Numbered from the stretch's first letter, positions 1 to 10,056 are shown. The stretch: 64,000 nucleotides of DNA from Rhodoferax sp. (GCA_029866205.1 JARWZT010000011.1:1-64000), one strand, 5' to 3'. The notes: generated by a model not told the origin, from the sequence alone. Numbers and translations are program-made.

Positions 1-1
1 G

Positions 2-3000
2 GTGGCCAACCTGACGACCTCGCAAGTTGCACAGGGCTTGAGCACGGCGCAGATTGCGGCGATGCAGACGGCTGATGTCGCAGCCCTGACGACAGCCCAA
101 GTGGCTGCGCTGACGACCGCGCAAGTGGCGCAGGGCTTGACCACCTCGGTTATCTCCGGGCTGACGACCACCCAGGTTGCGTCTCTGAGGACGGCCGTGA
201 TTGCTGCTCTGACCACCGCCCAAATCGCGGGACTGAGCACTGCGCAAGTGGCCTTTGGGTTGACCACGACTCAGATCGCGGCCTTGACCACGGCCGGCGT
301 TGCCGCGCTGGCCAACTACGCCCCGGGAACGCTGACCGTCAAGCAAACGGCTTTGACGACCTCCCAAATTGCGGCGCTGAACACATCGCAAATCAACCTC
401 GGCATGACCACCGCGCAGATCGTGGCCTTGACCACAGCCCAAGCGGCTGCGCTCACGACCGCCCAGGTAGCGCAGGGCCTGAGCACCGCGCAAGTGGCGG
501 CGATGGAGACGGCAGACCTGGCGGCACTGACTGCTGCAAATATTGCAGTGCTGACGACGTCCCAAATAAACCTGGGCCTGACAACCACCCAGATCGTGGG
601 CTTGACGACTGCGCAAGTTGCCGCCTTGACGACATCACAGATCAACCAAGGTCTGTCAACCGCGCAACTTGCAGCGATGGAGACGGCCGACGTTGCAGTG
701 CTGAGTGCCAAGCAGATGTCAGGTCTGACCACGGCCCAGTTGGCGCAAGCGCTGACGACAGCGCAGATGTCGGCGATCACGACCACGCAGATCGCCTCGG
801 GCTTGAGCACCACCCAAGTGGCCGCCTTGTCCACGGCGGTCGTAGCGGTGATGACCACCGCCCAAATCGCAGCCTTGAGTGATACGCAATTCGAAGCGCT
901 GACGACCCAGCAGATCGCTGGTCTGACCACGACGCAGGTGTACAACCTGACAGCGGCCGAGGTCGCTACCTTGACCACCACACAGGTCGGACAAGGTCTG
1001 ACGACAGACCAAATTGTTGCGATGACCACGACCCAGCTGGTTGCGCTGACGACCGCCCAGGTGGGCCAGGGCCTGACGACCGCCCAGTTGCAGGCCCTTG
1101 CGACTAGCGACGTCGCAGCCTTGTCTGTCACGCAAGTGGCGGCATTGACCACGGCGCAAATCGCTCAGGGTTTGAGCACGGCGCAAACGGCGGCCCTGAC
1201 GGTCAAGCAAGTGGCCGCGCTGACCACGGCCCAAGTTGCCCTTGGCTTGACTACGTCCCAGCTGGCTAACTTGACGACCGTCCAAATGGCCGCCATGGAG
1301 GCAGCTGACGTTGCAGTGCTGACTACAGCGCAAATCCAACAGGGCATGACGACCCAACAGTTGGCAGCCCTGAGTGCCAGCCAGTTCAAGGCCTTCACTA
1401 CCGCGCAAGTGGCCCAAGGCCTGACGACCTCGCACATCGCGGCGATGACGACCGCACAGGCGGCGGGTCTCACCGCCGCGCAAGTGGCCCAGGGTATGTC
1501 CACCGCGCAGGTTGCGGCACTGACCACCGCATCCATGGCGGTCCTGACAGCTTCTGCCGCTGCGGCGCTGACGACCAGCCAGGTTCAACTTGGACTGGGC
1601 ACGACCCAAATCGCTGCGATGTCTTTGGTTGGTATTGCCGCATTGACGACAGCCCAGCTCAGTCAGGGTATGACGACCAGCCAATTGGTGGCGCTTACTA
1701 CCGCGCAAGCCGCGGAGCTGACAACCACCCAAGTGGCCTCGGGCCTCACCACCGCACAACTGGCTGCGATGCAAACCCGGGACATTGCGGCCCTGAGCGT
1801 GAACGCCATTCAGGCAATGACGACGTCGCAAGTTGCAGCCCTGACCACGGCGCAAATTGCCGGTCTTAGTGTTACGCAAATCGCGGTGTTGACCAGCGCG
1901 CAAATCGTCCAAGGGCTGACCACGGCGCAAATCGCGGCCATGGAAACCCAGGATCTGGTGGCGCTCTCCACAGAGCAACTGAATTACCTGACCACGGCCC
2001 AAATCGCCCAAGGTCTGACCACAACCCAATTGGTGGCACTGAGTGCCGCAGATATCGGGACATTGACGACCTCGCAAATCAACCTGGGTCTGACGACCAC
2101 GCAGATCGTGGCTTTGACCACGGCCCAGGTGGCCGGACTGACCACGGCGCAAGTCGCCCAAGGCCTGAGCACCACCCAAGTTGCTGCCATGGAGACAGCT
2201 GACGTTGCGGCCTTGAAGGTGTCCCGCTTGGCCGCCATGACCACTGCCCAGGTAGCGGCAATGACGACGAAGCAAATCGTGGGCTTGACCTCGACCCAGG
2301 TGGCTGCCCTGACGACGGCTCAAGTCGCGCAGGCGCTGACCACAGCCCAAATTGCGGCGATGGAAACCGCGGACCTCGCAGCATTGACCACCAAGCAATT
2401 GGTGACGCTGACAACGACGCAAATTGCCCAAGGGCTTACGACCACGCAAGTGGCGTCGATGACGGAGACCCAGGTAGCCTCCCTGACTACGGCGCAGATC
2501 AATCAAGGCCTGACGACCGCACAAGTCGTTGCGCTGACTACTGCGCAAGTGGCAGGATTGACCACCGCGCAAGTGGCCCAAGGACTGAGCACCACCCAAC
2601 TGGCGGCAATGCAGACCGCCGATGTTGCGGCATTGGACGTGATCCAAGTGGCGGTGCTGACGACCGCCCAAGTGGCAGCGATGACGACGGCGCAAATCGT
2701 GGGCTTGACCACGGCCCAAGTGGCTGCGTTGACGACCGCCCAGGTGGCGCAGGCCTTGACCACCGCCCAGTTGCTGGTGATGCAAACCAGCGACCTGGCC
2801 GCTTTGACGGCGGTCCAAGCCGCAACGCTCACCACGGCGCAAATCGCCAGTGGTTTGAGCACCAGCCAGATTAGTGCATTGAAGGCGGCGACGCTTGCCG
2901 CCTTGACTACGGCCCAAGTGCGCCAAGGACTAACCACGTCGCAATTGGTGGCCTTGACCACGGCCCAGGTCGCTGCCTTGACCACGGCGCAGTTGGCGCA

Positions 3001-6000
3001 AGGATTGACTACGGCGCAAATTGCGGCGATGGAAACGGCAGATATTGCCGCATTGACCACGAAACAAGTGGTGGCTTTGACCACTGCGCAAATTGCCCAA
3101 GGCCTCACGACCTCGCAACTCGCGTCTATGACAGTTGACCAGGTGGCGGCTCTGACCACGGCGCAGATCAATCAGGTACTGACGACCGCACAGGTTGTCG
3201 CGCTGACCACTGCTCAGGTAGCAGGGTTGACCACGGCGCAAGTGGCTCAAGGGCTGAGTACCGTTCAAGTTGCGGCCATGCAGACCGCCGATGTTGCGGC
3301 ACTAGACGTGACCCAGGTGGCCGTGTTGACGACCGCCCAGGTGGCTGCCATGACCACGGCACAAACCGCGGGCCTGACCACGGCCCAGGCGGCGGCGCTG
3401 ACCACCGCACAGGTGGCCCAAGGCTTGACTACTGCAGCGGTGGCGGCCATGGAAACCCGTGATTTGGCGGTACTTTCGGCGACCCAAGTGGCGGCCCTGA
3501 CTTCGACCCAATCCCTGGCGCTGACGACGGCACAACTGAGCATCCTGAGCACCACCCAGGTGGCAGCGCTCACGGCGCTTGCGGTCACCGCGCTGAGTAC
3601 GGCGCAAATTGCCCAAGGCCTGAGCACCAGCCAGTTGCAGGCTCTGACCACGGCGCAGGCGGCTGCTTTGAACACAGCGCAGGTGTCGCAAGGTTTGACA
3701 ACCACCCAACTCGTGGCGCTGACCACCAAGAGTGTGGCGGCGCTCAATACCGCCTCGCTGGCTGCCTTGACGACCGCCCAGGTCGTGCTGCTGACAACCG
3801 CGCAGGTGGGCGCCCTGACCACGACACAAATCGCTTCGGGCCTGACCACCGCCCAGGTGGCCGCAATGGAAACAAGTGATCTGGCGCAATTGTCTGAAAC
3901 TCAGATCGCTTCCTTGACCACCGTGCAAATTGCGCAAGGCTTGACGACCACCCAGGTGGCGGCCCTGTCTGTCACCCAAGTGGCTGCGCTGACCACAGCC
4001 CAAGTGGCTCAGGGCCTAACCACCGCTCAGGTGGCGGCGATGGAAACCCGCGATGTTGCTGTTCTGACGACCAGCCAACTAGCTTCGCTGACGACCGCAC
4101 AAATCCAGCAGGGTCTGGCCACCACCAACCTGGCAGCTTTGACCGCTAACCAGTTGGCGTCGTTGACCACCGCGCAGATCAGCACAGGCCTCAGCACCGC
4201 GCAGATCGTGGCGTTGACCACCAAACAGGTGTTGGGCCTGACCACAACCCAAGTGGCCCAGGGGTTGACGACGACCCAAGTGGCCGTATTGGAAACCAGT
4301 GACCTGGCCGCAATGAGTACGGCGCAGGTTAGCGCCCTGACCACGGCGCAGTTGGCCCAGGGTCTGACGACCACCCAAGTTGCTGCCATGACTACCAAGC
4401 AATTGGCGGCGCTGGGCACTAGCCAAACGCTGAAACTGACCACCAACCAACTGGTTGCGTTGACCACGGCGCAAGTGGCCGCCCTAACGACGACGCAGTT
4501 GGCGTCCGGCCTCACCACCAGCCAAGTTGCGGCGCTGATTACCAGCGAGATCGCGGCGCTCACCACGTCACAGGTACGAGCATTCAGTTCAGCCCAAATA
4601 GCAGGTCTTACGACGGCGCAAGTCGTCGGGTTGACGACGGCCCAAGTCGCTGCGCTGACCACGGCACAGGTGGCCCAAGGACTGAGCACGACACAAGTAG
4701 CGGCCATGGAAACCCGCGACCTCGCAGCGCTGAGTACCGCCAGCGTGGCTGCCCTGACGACGACCCAGATCAATACGGGCTTGACCACCGCACAAATCAC
4801 CGCGCTGAGTGCCACGCAAATGGCCGTATTGACGACGACCCAATTGGCCAAAGGCCTGACCACCGCGCAAGTGGCGGCGCTCACCACCGCCCAGGTGTCA
4901 GCCTTGTCGGCAACGCAGACTGCACAGGGTCTGACAACTACGCAATTGGCAAAGTTGACCACGACCGCCGTAGCCGCTCTGACCACCACGCAGGTCGCAG
5001 GCCTGACTACCACCCAAGTGGTGCAAGGCCTGACCACCACCCAATTGGTTGCGCTGACCACCACGCAAGTGGCTGCCTTGACTGCCACGCAAGTGCTGAC
5101 CGGACTGACCACCGCTCAAACGGCGGCGATGCAGACCAGCCAGATTGCAGCACTGTCGGCGGTGCGGATTGCTGCAATGACGACCGTGCAGATCAAACAA
5201 GGCTTGACGACCTCGCAAATTGCGGGAATGACCACCGCCCAGGTGGCCGCGCTGACCACGACGCAGGTCAACCAAGGGTTGACCACCGCCCAGATTGTTG
5301 CCTTGACTACTGCGCAAGTCGCAGCCTTGAGCATCACCCAATTGATCAACGGGCTGAGCACTGCGCAGTTGGCGATCATGGAGACGCGCGACATCGCGGC
5401 CTTGACGACCTACCAGGTCATAGGCCTCACAACTACGCAAATTGCGCAGGCTTTGACGACGGCGCAGGTGGCCGGTATGACAACCACCCAAGTTGCGGCC
5501 TTGACCACGGCGCAAGTGGCAAAGGGATTGACCACCAGCCAAATTACCGCGATGGGCACGGCCAGCGTGGCGGCACTTACTACTGCGCAGGTCTATGCAC
5601 TAACCACCAGCCAGCTGTCGTCTCTGACGACGAGTCAGGTGGCTTCAATGACCGCGCTGCAAATGGCGGCCTTGAGCACCTCACAAGCCAACCAAGCGCT
5701 CGGAACCGCGCAACTGGCGGCACTGACCACGGTGCAAGCCGCTGGTTTGAGTACTGCGCAGGTTCGCGCATTGAGTACCGTGCAGGTAGCGGCCCTGAGC
5801 ACCACGGCTGTAGCGGCACTGAGCACGGCGCAGATCGCACAAGGCTTGAGCACCAGCCAGCTTGCGGCAATGACAACCGCCGAAATCGTGTCACTCACGA
5901 CCAAGCAAGTCGCCAGCGGCTTGACGACGGCTCAGATCGTGGCACTGACCACTGCGCAAGTTGCGGCCATGACCACATCTCAAATTGGACTGGGCTTGAC

Positions 6001-6838
6001 CACGGTGCAGGTCGCTATCATGGAGACGGCTGACGTGGCGTCGCTGACCACGGCGCAAGTGGTAGCGCTCTCCACTGAGCAGGTTGCTGCCCTAACCACC
6101 GCGCAGGTCGCCTCTGGATTTACGACAGCGCAGCTGGCGGCTATGGAAACCCGAGACGTCGCGGCCTTGACGACGCGCCAGGTTTTGGCTCTGACGACCG
6201 CTCAGTTGGCGCAAGGCATGACCACGGCTCAATTCGCGGGGCTGACGACGACCCAGATAGCAGCCTTCAGCACGGCCCAGATCGCAGGTGGATTAACCAC
6301 CTATCAGGTCGCGACCCTGAGTGTCAAGCAAGTGAAAGCGCTGACCACGGCGCAAGTTGCCCAAGGTTTGACAACCGCCCAGATTGCTGCGATTACCACG
6401 GCCGACGTGGCCGTGTTGACCACCGCCCAGGTGGCGGCAATGACTACCGCCCAAGTGGCCCAAGGCCTAACGACCGACCAGATCGTTGCGCTAACCGCCA
6501 AGCAAGTTGCCGCAATGACCACAGCGCAGGTCGGACAAGGACTGACCACCGCGCAATTGGCTGCCATGGAAGTCAGTGATCTTGCGGCAATGACCACGGC
6601 GCAGATCGTAGCCCTGACCACATCACAGATCAGCGAAGCTCTGAGCGTCACACAGGTCGCGGGCTTGTCAACGGCGCAGGTGGCGGCTATGACCACAACG
6701 CAGATTGCGTCGGGCCTGTCGGGTACGCAGTTGGCTGCTATGACTGACGCACAGCTGTCCGCGATGACAACGGCGCAAGTCTGCGCGGTGACAGATACGC
6801 AACTGGAGTCCTTGAGCCTCGAACAAATCGACCTCTTC
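2..6838 (+). repeat. Tandem 24/27-bp coding repeat array (~275 units)
   Basis: Each unit codes for 8 residues (sometimes 9) of the pattern [LM][TS]TxQ[VI]xx. An acidic variant unit (MET-A/R-D-[VLI]-A) recurs more than 20 times, on average about every 100 residues, giving a higher-order rhythm. The same residues are written with many different synonymous codons (ttgacgacg, ctgaccacc, ctgacaacg), so the array is regular at protein level but not a clean DNA repeat. Confidence 0.9.
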
Positions 6839-7702
6839 GGCACCATCACACCAATCGCACTGGACCTGAATGGCGACGGCATACGTACTCTGAGTATTGC
6901 TGCCGGGGTGCAGTTCGATATCGCAGCCAACGGAACGGCGGCGCATACCGGTTGGGTAAGCAACACGGACGGCTTGCTGGTGATGGACCGCAATGCGGAC
7001 GGCGCCATCAACGATGGTTCTGAATTGTTTGGTTCTTCCACCACGCTCCTCGACGGAACGAAGGCGACAGACGGCTATGCGGCGCTGAGTGAACTGGATA
7101 CCAACCACGACGGCATGGTGAGCAGTGCGGATGCCGGATTTGCCAAGCTACAGGTGTGGGTGGATGCGAACTCCGATGGTGTCAGCAACGCAGGTGAACT
7201 CAAATCACTCGCCGACCTGGACATCAGCAACATCAGCGTCGTGGCCGAACGCAACATCAGCAAGGACAACGGCAACATCATTGGCCTGACCAGCAGCTAC
7301 CAGACCACTGACGGCGCAAGCCACGCAGTGGCGGACGTATGGTTTGTGACCGACGCTTGCAAGCCAAGTGTGGCACCAGCAATCGATGCCAGCGCCGCTG
7401 AGATGAGCAACAGGGTCAGTGACTTGGTCAAAGCCATTGGGGAATTTGATAGCAGCGCTCCCGCCGCAAGCGCGAGTCGCGGTCTGGGGCAAGCCGTCTC
7501 CGCCCACATGGACGCAGGCCCAGCGCTGAACTTTGCGGGCATGGGCAGCATGGTCGACCTGCTTAAGCAGTTTGACGCCCATGGCAATTTGACGACGACA
7601 CAGCCACTATTGGGCGCGGCCCCGGTTACGCCGCTCAAGGCGCCGACGTTCGGCGATTTGCTTGGGAATGGTCAACTCGCCAGCAGTGTCCTTGGTAAGT
7701 GA
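2..7702 (+). CDS. Giant LTTAQ-repeat surface/secreted protein, 5' end outside window
   Basis: The frame is open from base 2 and begins inside a repeat, so the true start lies upstream. About 2,280 residues are almost nothing but 8-residue units of the form L-T-T-A-Q-V-A-A, with 9-residue variants ending in Q-G or S-G every few units. The T-x-x-Q spacing looks like a helix capping box, so a solenoid of very short helices is my inference. From about residue 2281 a different domain follows, with four DxDxDG-type calcium loops (DLNGDG, DRNADG, DTNHDG, DANSDG) and an intervening ELFG motif, as in C-terminal regions of large type I-secreted adhesins. No RTX nonapeptides and no membrane anchor are visible. 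The last ~110 residues are low complexity and could carry a secretion signal. The function is unknown; a cell-surface or extracellular structural role is most likely. Confidence 0.85.
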   Translation: MANLTTSQVAQGLSTAQIAAMQTADVAALTTAQVAALTTAQVAQGLTTSVISGLTTTQVASLRTAVIAALTTAQIAGLSTAQVAFGLTTTQIAALTTAGVAALANYAPGTLTVKQTALTTSQIAALNTSQINLGMTTAQIVALTTAQAAALTTAQVAQGLSTAQVAAMETADLAALTAANIAVLTTSQINLGLTTTQIVGLTTAQVAALTTSQINQGLSTAQLAAMETADVAVLSAKQMSGLTTAQLAQALTTAQMSAITTTQIASGLSTTQVAALSTAVVAVMTTAQIAALSDTQFEALTTQQIAGLTTTQVYNLTAAEVATLTTTQVGQGLTTDQIVAMTTTQLVALTTAQVGQGLTTAQLQALATSDVAALSVTQVAALTTAQIAQGLSTAQTAALTVKQVAALTTAQVALGLTTSQLANLTTVQMAAMEAADVAVLTTAQIQQGMTTQQLAALSASQFKAFTTAQVAQGLTTSHIAAMTTAQAAGLTAAQVAQGMSTAQVAALTTASMAVLTASAAAALTTSQVQLGLGTTQIAAMSLVGIAALTTAQLSQGMTTSQLVALTTAQAAELTTTQVASGLTTAQLAAMQTRDIAALSVNAIQAMTTSQVAALTTAQIAGLSVTQIAVLTSAQIVQGLTTAQIAAMETQDLVALSTEQLNYLTTAQIAQGLTTTQLVALSAADIGTLTTSQINLGLTTTQIVALTTAQVAGLTTAQVAQGLSTTQVAAMETADVAALKVSRLAAMTTAQVAAMTTKQIVGLTSTQVAALTTAQVAQALTTAQIAAMETADLAALTTKQLVTLTTTQIAQGLTTTQVASMTETQVASLTTAQINQGLTTAQVVALTTAQVAGLTTAQVAQGLSTTQLAAMQTADVAALDVIQVAVLTTAQVAAMTTAQIVGLTTAQVAALTTAQVAQALTTAQLLVMQTSDLAALTAVQAATLTTAQIASGLSTSQISALKAATLAALTTAQVRQGLTTSQLVALTTAQVAALTTAQLAQGLTTAQIAAMETADIAALTTKQVVALTTAQIAQGLTTSQLASMTVDQVAALTTAQINQVLTTAQVVALTTAQVAGLTTAQVAQGLSTVQVAAMQTADVAALDVTQVAVLTTAQVAAMTTAQTAGLTTAQAAALTTAQVAQGLTTAAVAAMETRDLAVLSATQVAALTSTQSLALTTAQLSILSTTQVAALTALAVTALSTAQIAQGLSTSQLQALTTAQAAALNTAQVSQGLTTTQLVALTTKSVAALNTASLAALTTAQVVLLTTAQVGALTTTQIASGLTTAQVAAMETSDLAQLSETQIASLTTVQIAQGLTTTQVAALSVTQVAALTTAQVAQGLTTAQVAAMETRDVAVLTTSQLASLTTAQIQQGLATTNLAALTANQLASLTTAQISTGLSTAQIVALTTKQVLGLTTTQVAQGLTTTQVAVLETSDLAAMSTAQVSALTTAQLAQGLTTTQVAAMTTKQLAALGTSQTLKLTTNQLVALTTAQVAALTTTQLASGLTTSQVAALITSEIAALTTSQVRAFSSAQIAGLTTAQVVGLTTAQVAALTTAQVAQGLSTTQVAAMETRDLAALSTASVAALTTTQINTGLTTAQITALSATQMAVLTTTQLAKGLTTAQVAALTTAQVSALSATQTAQGLTTTQLAKLTTTAVAALTTTQVAGLTTTQVVQGLTTTQLVALTTTQVAALTATQVLTGLTTAQTAAMQTSQIAALSAVRIAAMTTVQIKQGLTTSQIAGMTTAQVAALTTTQVNQGLTTAQIVALTTAQVAALSITQLINGLSTAQLAIMETRDIAALTTYQVIGLTTTQIAQALTTAQVAGMTTTQVAALTTAQVAKGLTTSQITAMGTASVAALTTAQVYALTTSQLSSLTTSQVASMTALQMAALSTSQANQALGTAQLAALTTVQAAGLSTAQVRALSTVQVAALSTTAVAALSTAQIAQGLSTSQLAAMTTAEIVSLTTKQVASGLTTAQIVALTTAQVAAMTTSQIGLGLTTVQVAIMETADVASLTTAQVVALSTEQVAALTTAQVASGFTTAQLAAMETRDVAALTTRQVLALTTAQLAQGMTTAQFAGLTTTQIAAFSTAQIAGGLTTYQVATLSVKQVKALTTAQVAQGLTTAQIAAITTADVAVLTTAQVAAMTTAQVAQGLTTDQIVALTAKQVAAMTTAQVGQGLTTAQLAAMEVSDLAAMTTAQIVALTTSQISEALSVTQVAGLSTAQVAAMTTTQIASGLSGTQLAAMTDAQLSAMTTAQVCAVTDTQLESLSLEQIDLFGTITPIALDLNGDGIRTLSIAAGVQFDIAANGTAAHTGWVSNTDGLLVMDRNADGAINDGSELFGSSTTLLDGTKATDGYAALSELDTNHDGMVSSADAGFAKLQVWVDANSDGVSNAGELKSLADLDISNISVVAERNISKDNGNIIGLTSSYQTTDGASHAVADVWFVTDACKPSVAPAIDASAAEMSNRVSDLVKAIGEFDSSAPAASASRGLGQAVSAHMDAGPALNFAGMGSMVDLLKQFDAHGNLTTTQPLLGAAPVTPLKAPTFGDLLGNGQLASSVLGK

Positions 7703-8217
7703 TGCAGTTGGTTTAGGAAAGAATGCCTTGTGGCGGGTGAATACACTCACACAATGCGCGCTTGGTTAACGGAGGAAGAGACGCAAAAGATGTTGAACAT
7801 CTCGTGCGTCTCGACCTGCACGTTAAAGTGGATGGAACAATGAAAAGTGCGCTGGCGAAATCGCGAGAGAGCAGATGGTCCGCACCTTGGATTCCCAGCG
7901 CAGTGTCCCGCAAATTGCCGGCTTGATGGGGAGCCATAGGTCGACGATGCGCTGCAGGTGGCCACTTGGCGTGGGGCAATGATTTGACCTGCTTAAAAGT
8001 GTCCCACTGTCGAGTGGTGAAAATGTGACTGGGCCCAGGTCGAATGGGGTTGTACGGAAGCGAGACCGGCTATGCCAGAGCGCTTTGGGCGCTGGGTTTT
8101 CCACTGCAGTCAGTGGGTCTTGTTAAGTAAATTAAATAAAATATCAAAAGTTAAAACTCGTTGACGATGAAATAATCAACGAAAAGTGTGCAACTATTTA
8201 TAAAATTGGAAAATAAA
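7703..8217. other. Gene-free stretch between the giant repeat gene and the glycan island
   Basis: About 515 bases without a convincing intact gene. It holds a short helix-turn-helix-like open frame (7875-7982) that may be a transposase remnant. Base composition changes abruptly to AT-rich near 8110-8200, where the promoter of the glycan island should lie. A weak sigma-70-like pair (TTGTTA near 8120, TATCAA about 16 bases on) is the best I can see. No terminator hairpin was found after the repeat gene. Confidence 0.4.
7875..7982 (+). pseudogene. Possible remnant of an IS21-type transposase N-terminus
   Basis: A 35-codon frame starting ATG reads MVRTLDSQRSVPQIAGLMGS and then SHRSTMRC. This resembles the N-terminal helix-turn-helix of IstA-like transposases (R-x-L-x-S-Q-G-x-S-x-x-x-I-A-x-x-L-G-x-x-R-x-T-V). 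It stops immediately afterwards and no downstream transposase frame follows. It could be chance, so it is reported as a weak scar at the boundary of a compositionally distinct island. Confidence 0.25.
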
Positions 8218-8982
8218 ATGACGGATACCATAGAAAAACTTCACCGGGGCAAAACAGGAAAAGTAAGCGATAAATGGTCATCCTATTTGAAGTATTACGA
8301 CACCCTGATGAATCCGCTCAAGGAGGAGCCCGTTTCGCTTCTTGAAATAGGGGTGCAAAACGGGGGGTCCTTGGAAACTTGGTCCAGGTATTTCCAGAAT
8401 GGTGAAAATTTTATTGGTTGTGACATTGATCCGAACTGTGGCAAGTTGCAGTACGACGATCCACGCATCAAGGTCATCGTGGGTGATGCAAACATTATTG
8501 AAACCTTACAAGCGATCAAGTCCGTAAAAGAGCAATTGGACATCGTGATTGATGATGGATCGCACCGCTCAATAGATATATTGAACTCTTTTGTCAATTA
8601 CTTTCCGATGGTCAAACCAGGAGGTGTTTACATCATAGAGGACACACATACGCTGTACCAAATGCAGTTTGGCGGTGGAATAATGAATGATTTCAGCGCG
8701 TATGCATTCTTTAAGAAGTTGATCGACGTCATTGGATTTCAATTCTGGTCTCAAGATCTTGCAATTGCAACGATGTTCCAGACATTTTTTCCAATTGGGC
8801 AAGTGCCCGAATTTATAAATAGTGGTTGGATTGAATCGATCGAGTTCCGTAACTCAATTATCACTATTCGAAAATCGCTGGAGGCGACTCACAACAAACT
8901 TGGTGACCGAGTATTGGTCGGGGATTCTGCGCAGGTTCAAACTTGGGGTGGAACATTCGTCCCGGCGCAGCCTCAACAATAA
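8218..8982 (+). CDS. Class I SAM-dependent methyltransferase (MycE-like sugar O-methyltransferase type)
   Basis: The protein is 254 residues from ATG 8218. A GTG ten codons upstream is possible, but the ATG follows a GGA-containing, A-rich leader. Motif I is LLEIGVQNGGS (about residue 42), and motif II is FIGCDIDP, ending in the acidic residue expected to hold the SAM ribose. IDIVIDDGSH and a PGGVYIIEDTH segment follow. DDGSH and the downstream ED are typical of the MycE/TylF-like group of metal-dependent sugar and macrolide O-methyltransferases and related 'cephalosporin hydroxylase' annotations. As first gene of the glycan island it probably methylates a sugar of the surface or flagellar glycan. 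The acceptor is unknown. Confidence 0.75.
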   Translation: MTDTIEKLHRGKTGKVSDKWSSYLKYYDTLMNPLKEEPVSLLEIGVQNGGSLETWSRYFQNGENFIGCDIDPNCGKLQYDDPRIKVIVGDANIIETLQAIKSVKEQLDIVIDDGSHRSIDILNSFVNYFPMVKPGGVYIIEDTHTLYQMQFGGGIMNDFSAYAFFKKLIDVIGFQFWSQDLAIATMFQTFFPIGQVPEFINSGWIESIEFRNSIITIRKSLEATHNKLGDRVLVGDSAQVQTWGGTFVPAQPQQ

Positions 8983-8997
8983 ATCCAAGGAACCAAA

Positions 8998-10056
8998 TTG
9001 ATAAATGTAGTATTTGGCGTAGACGGCTACGTATCGCAGTTAGCGGTGTCCATGATCTCAATGTTTGAGAGCAATAAAAATAATAAAATTCAGGTTTACA
9101 TCATATGTCTGAACTTAAATGCCCGTGACCAAGCTGCTCTCGACGAAATCGCACAAAGATATGAATGCCAGATTAAATATCTCAGTTTCGATGCGAGCAA
9201 ACTTAAAAATTTAAAAGCATTTTTCCATCTGACCCATGCAACATTTTATCGTTTATTTATCGCAGATCTGATACCTGAAATAGATAAGGTAATATACCTT
9301 GATTGCGACCTGATTGTCGAGGCAGATATTGCAGAATTATGGGGAGTGGATGTTACAGGGTGCGGTAACGCAGGGGTAATATTCAATGGCAAGGACACTG
9401 AGCAGAGATTGGGGGTGCCCGGTGGAAAGGATATGAATGCCGGGATACTTCTTATGAATCTTGAGTTTTGGCGTGATAATAATATCTCTGACAAATGCAT
9501 TGATTGGCTTGAGAAAACTGAGTCCGCTTATATGGACAACGACGCAATGAATGTCATCTTGCACGGTGCTCAAAAAGGAATAGAAGAGCGCTGGAATTTA
9601 AATCCCATTCATTTCAAAAAATACGCTGAAGAAAGTGAGCATCCCTCAAGGATATTGCATTTCGCTGGAGCCATAAAGCCGTGGCACAAGGCCTACGACT
9701 TCAGTTTTCAAAGAAAATACGAGCAATACCTTGCGCTTACGCCTTGGATCGATGGATACAAACCCGAGGAGCCATGGAATATCAGTCAGGCGATATCCGT
9801 GGCTAATCAATACTACGAAAATGGCGAGTTTGTGCAGGCGTGTGGCTATTACAATCTCGCCATCAAATATCGCGTCGCCGAAACAAAGTTGGAATCGGCA
9901 GAATTAATGAATGTAATAAACCAAGGTCTTGAGTTGCAAAGCAAAGGTGATTGCGAGGGCGCCGCCCAGATATTTCGCCAAGTGATGTTGTTTTGGGGGT
10001 TTCCTACTGCGCACATGTGCAATGTATACCAGTTTCCGCAGATATCCCAATCCTGA
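8998..10056 (+). CDS. GT8-family glycosyltransferase (LgtC/WaaJ-like) with C-terminal helical extension
   Basis: The start is TTG 8998, chosen because AAGGAA lies 5 bases upstream and the next Met is far inside the fold. The GT8 fold is visible. NVVFGVDGYVSQLAVSMISM is the nucleotide-binding start, VIYLDCDLIV carries the DxD metal site (about residue 100), then come MNAGILLMNLEFWR and a C-terminal ILHFAGAIKPWH with the His typical of the family. Residues 265-352 are extra and look TPR-like (paired helices with A/G/Y packing). GT8 enzymes retain anomeric configuration and usually transfer glucose or galactose from UDP-sugars. It lies 15 bases after the methyltransferase, so it is co-transcribed. 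Donor and acceptor cannot be read from sequence. Confidence 0.8.
   Translation: MINVVFGVDGYVSQLAVSMISMFESNKNNKIQVYIICLNLNARDQAALDEIAQRYECQIKYLSFDASKLKNLKAFFHLTHATFYRLFIADLIPEIDKVIYLDCDLIVEADIAELWGVDVTGCGNAGVIFNGKDTEQRLGVPGGKDMNAGILLMNLEFWRDNNISDKCIDWLEKTESAYMDNDAMNVILHGAQKGIEERWNLNPIHFKKYAEESEHPSRILHFAGAIKPWHKAYDFSFQRKYEQYLALTPWIDGYKPEEPWNISQAISVANQYYENGEFVQACGYYNLAIKYRVAETKLESAELMNVINQGLELQSKGDCEGAAQIFRQVMLFWGFPTAHMCNVYQFPQISQS

Noticed and set aside
719-2926. A 735-codon minus-strand open frame rich in Gly/Arg/His/Leu opposite the giant repeat
   Set aside because: It is the antisense reading of the LTTAQ array. Its apparent repeats follow from the plus-strand codons, it has no ribosome site and no family.
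316-5112. Several minus-strand frames of V/A/C/W-rich repeats
   Set aside because: These are other antisense frames of the same array. Their composition (Cys-Ala-Val-Val runs) mirrors the LTTAQ codons.
2-6838. Array considered as a CRISPR or DNA satellite because of its regular period
   Set aside because: It has no conserved direct repeats with unique spacers. The period is codon-based and the frame is open throughout.
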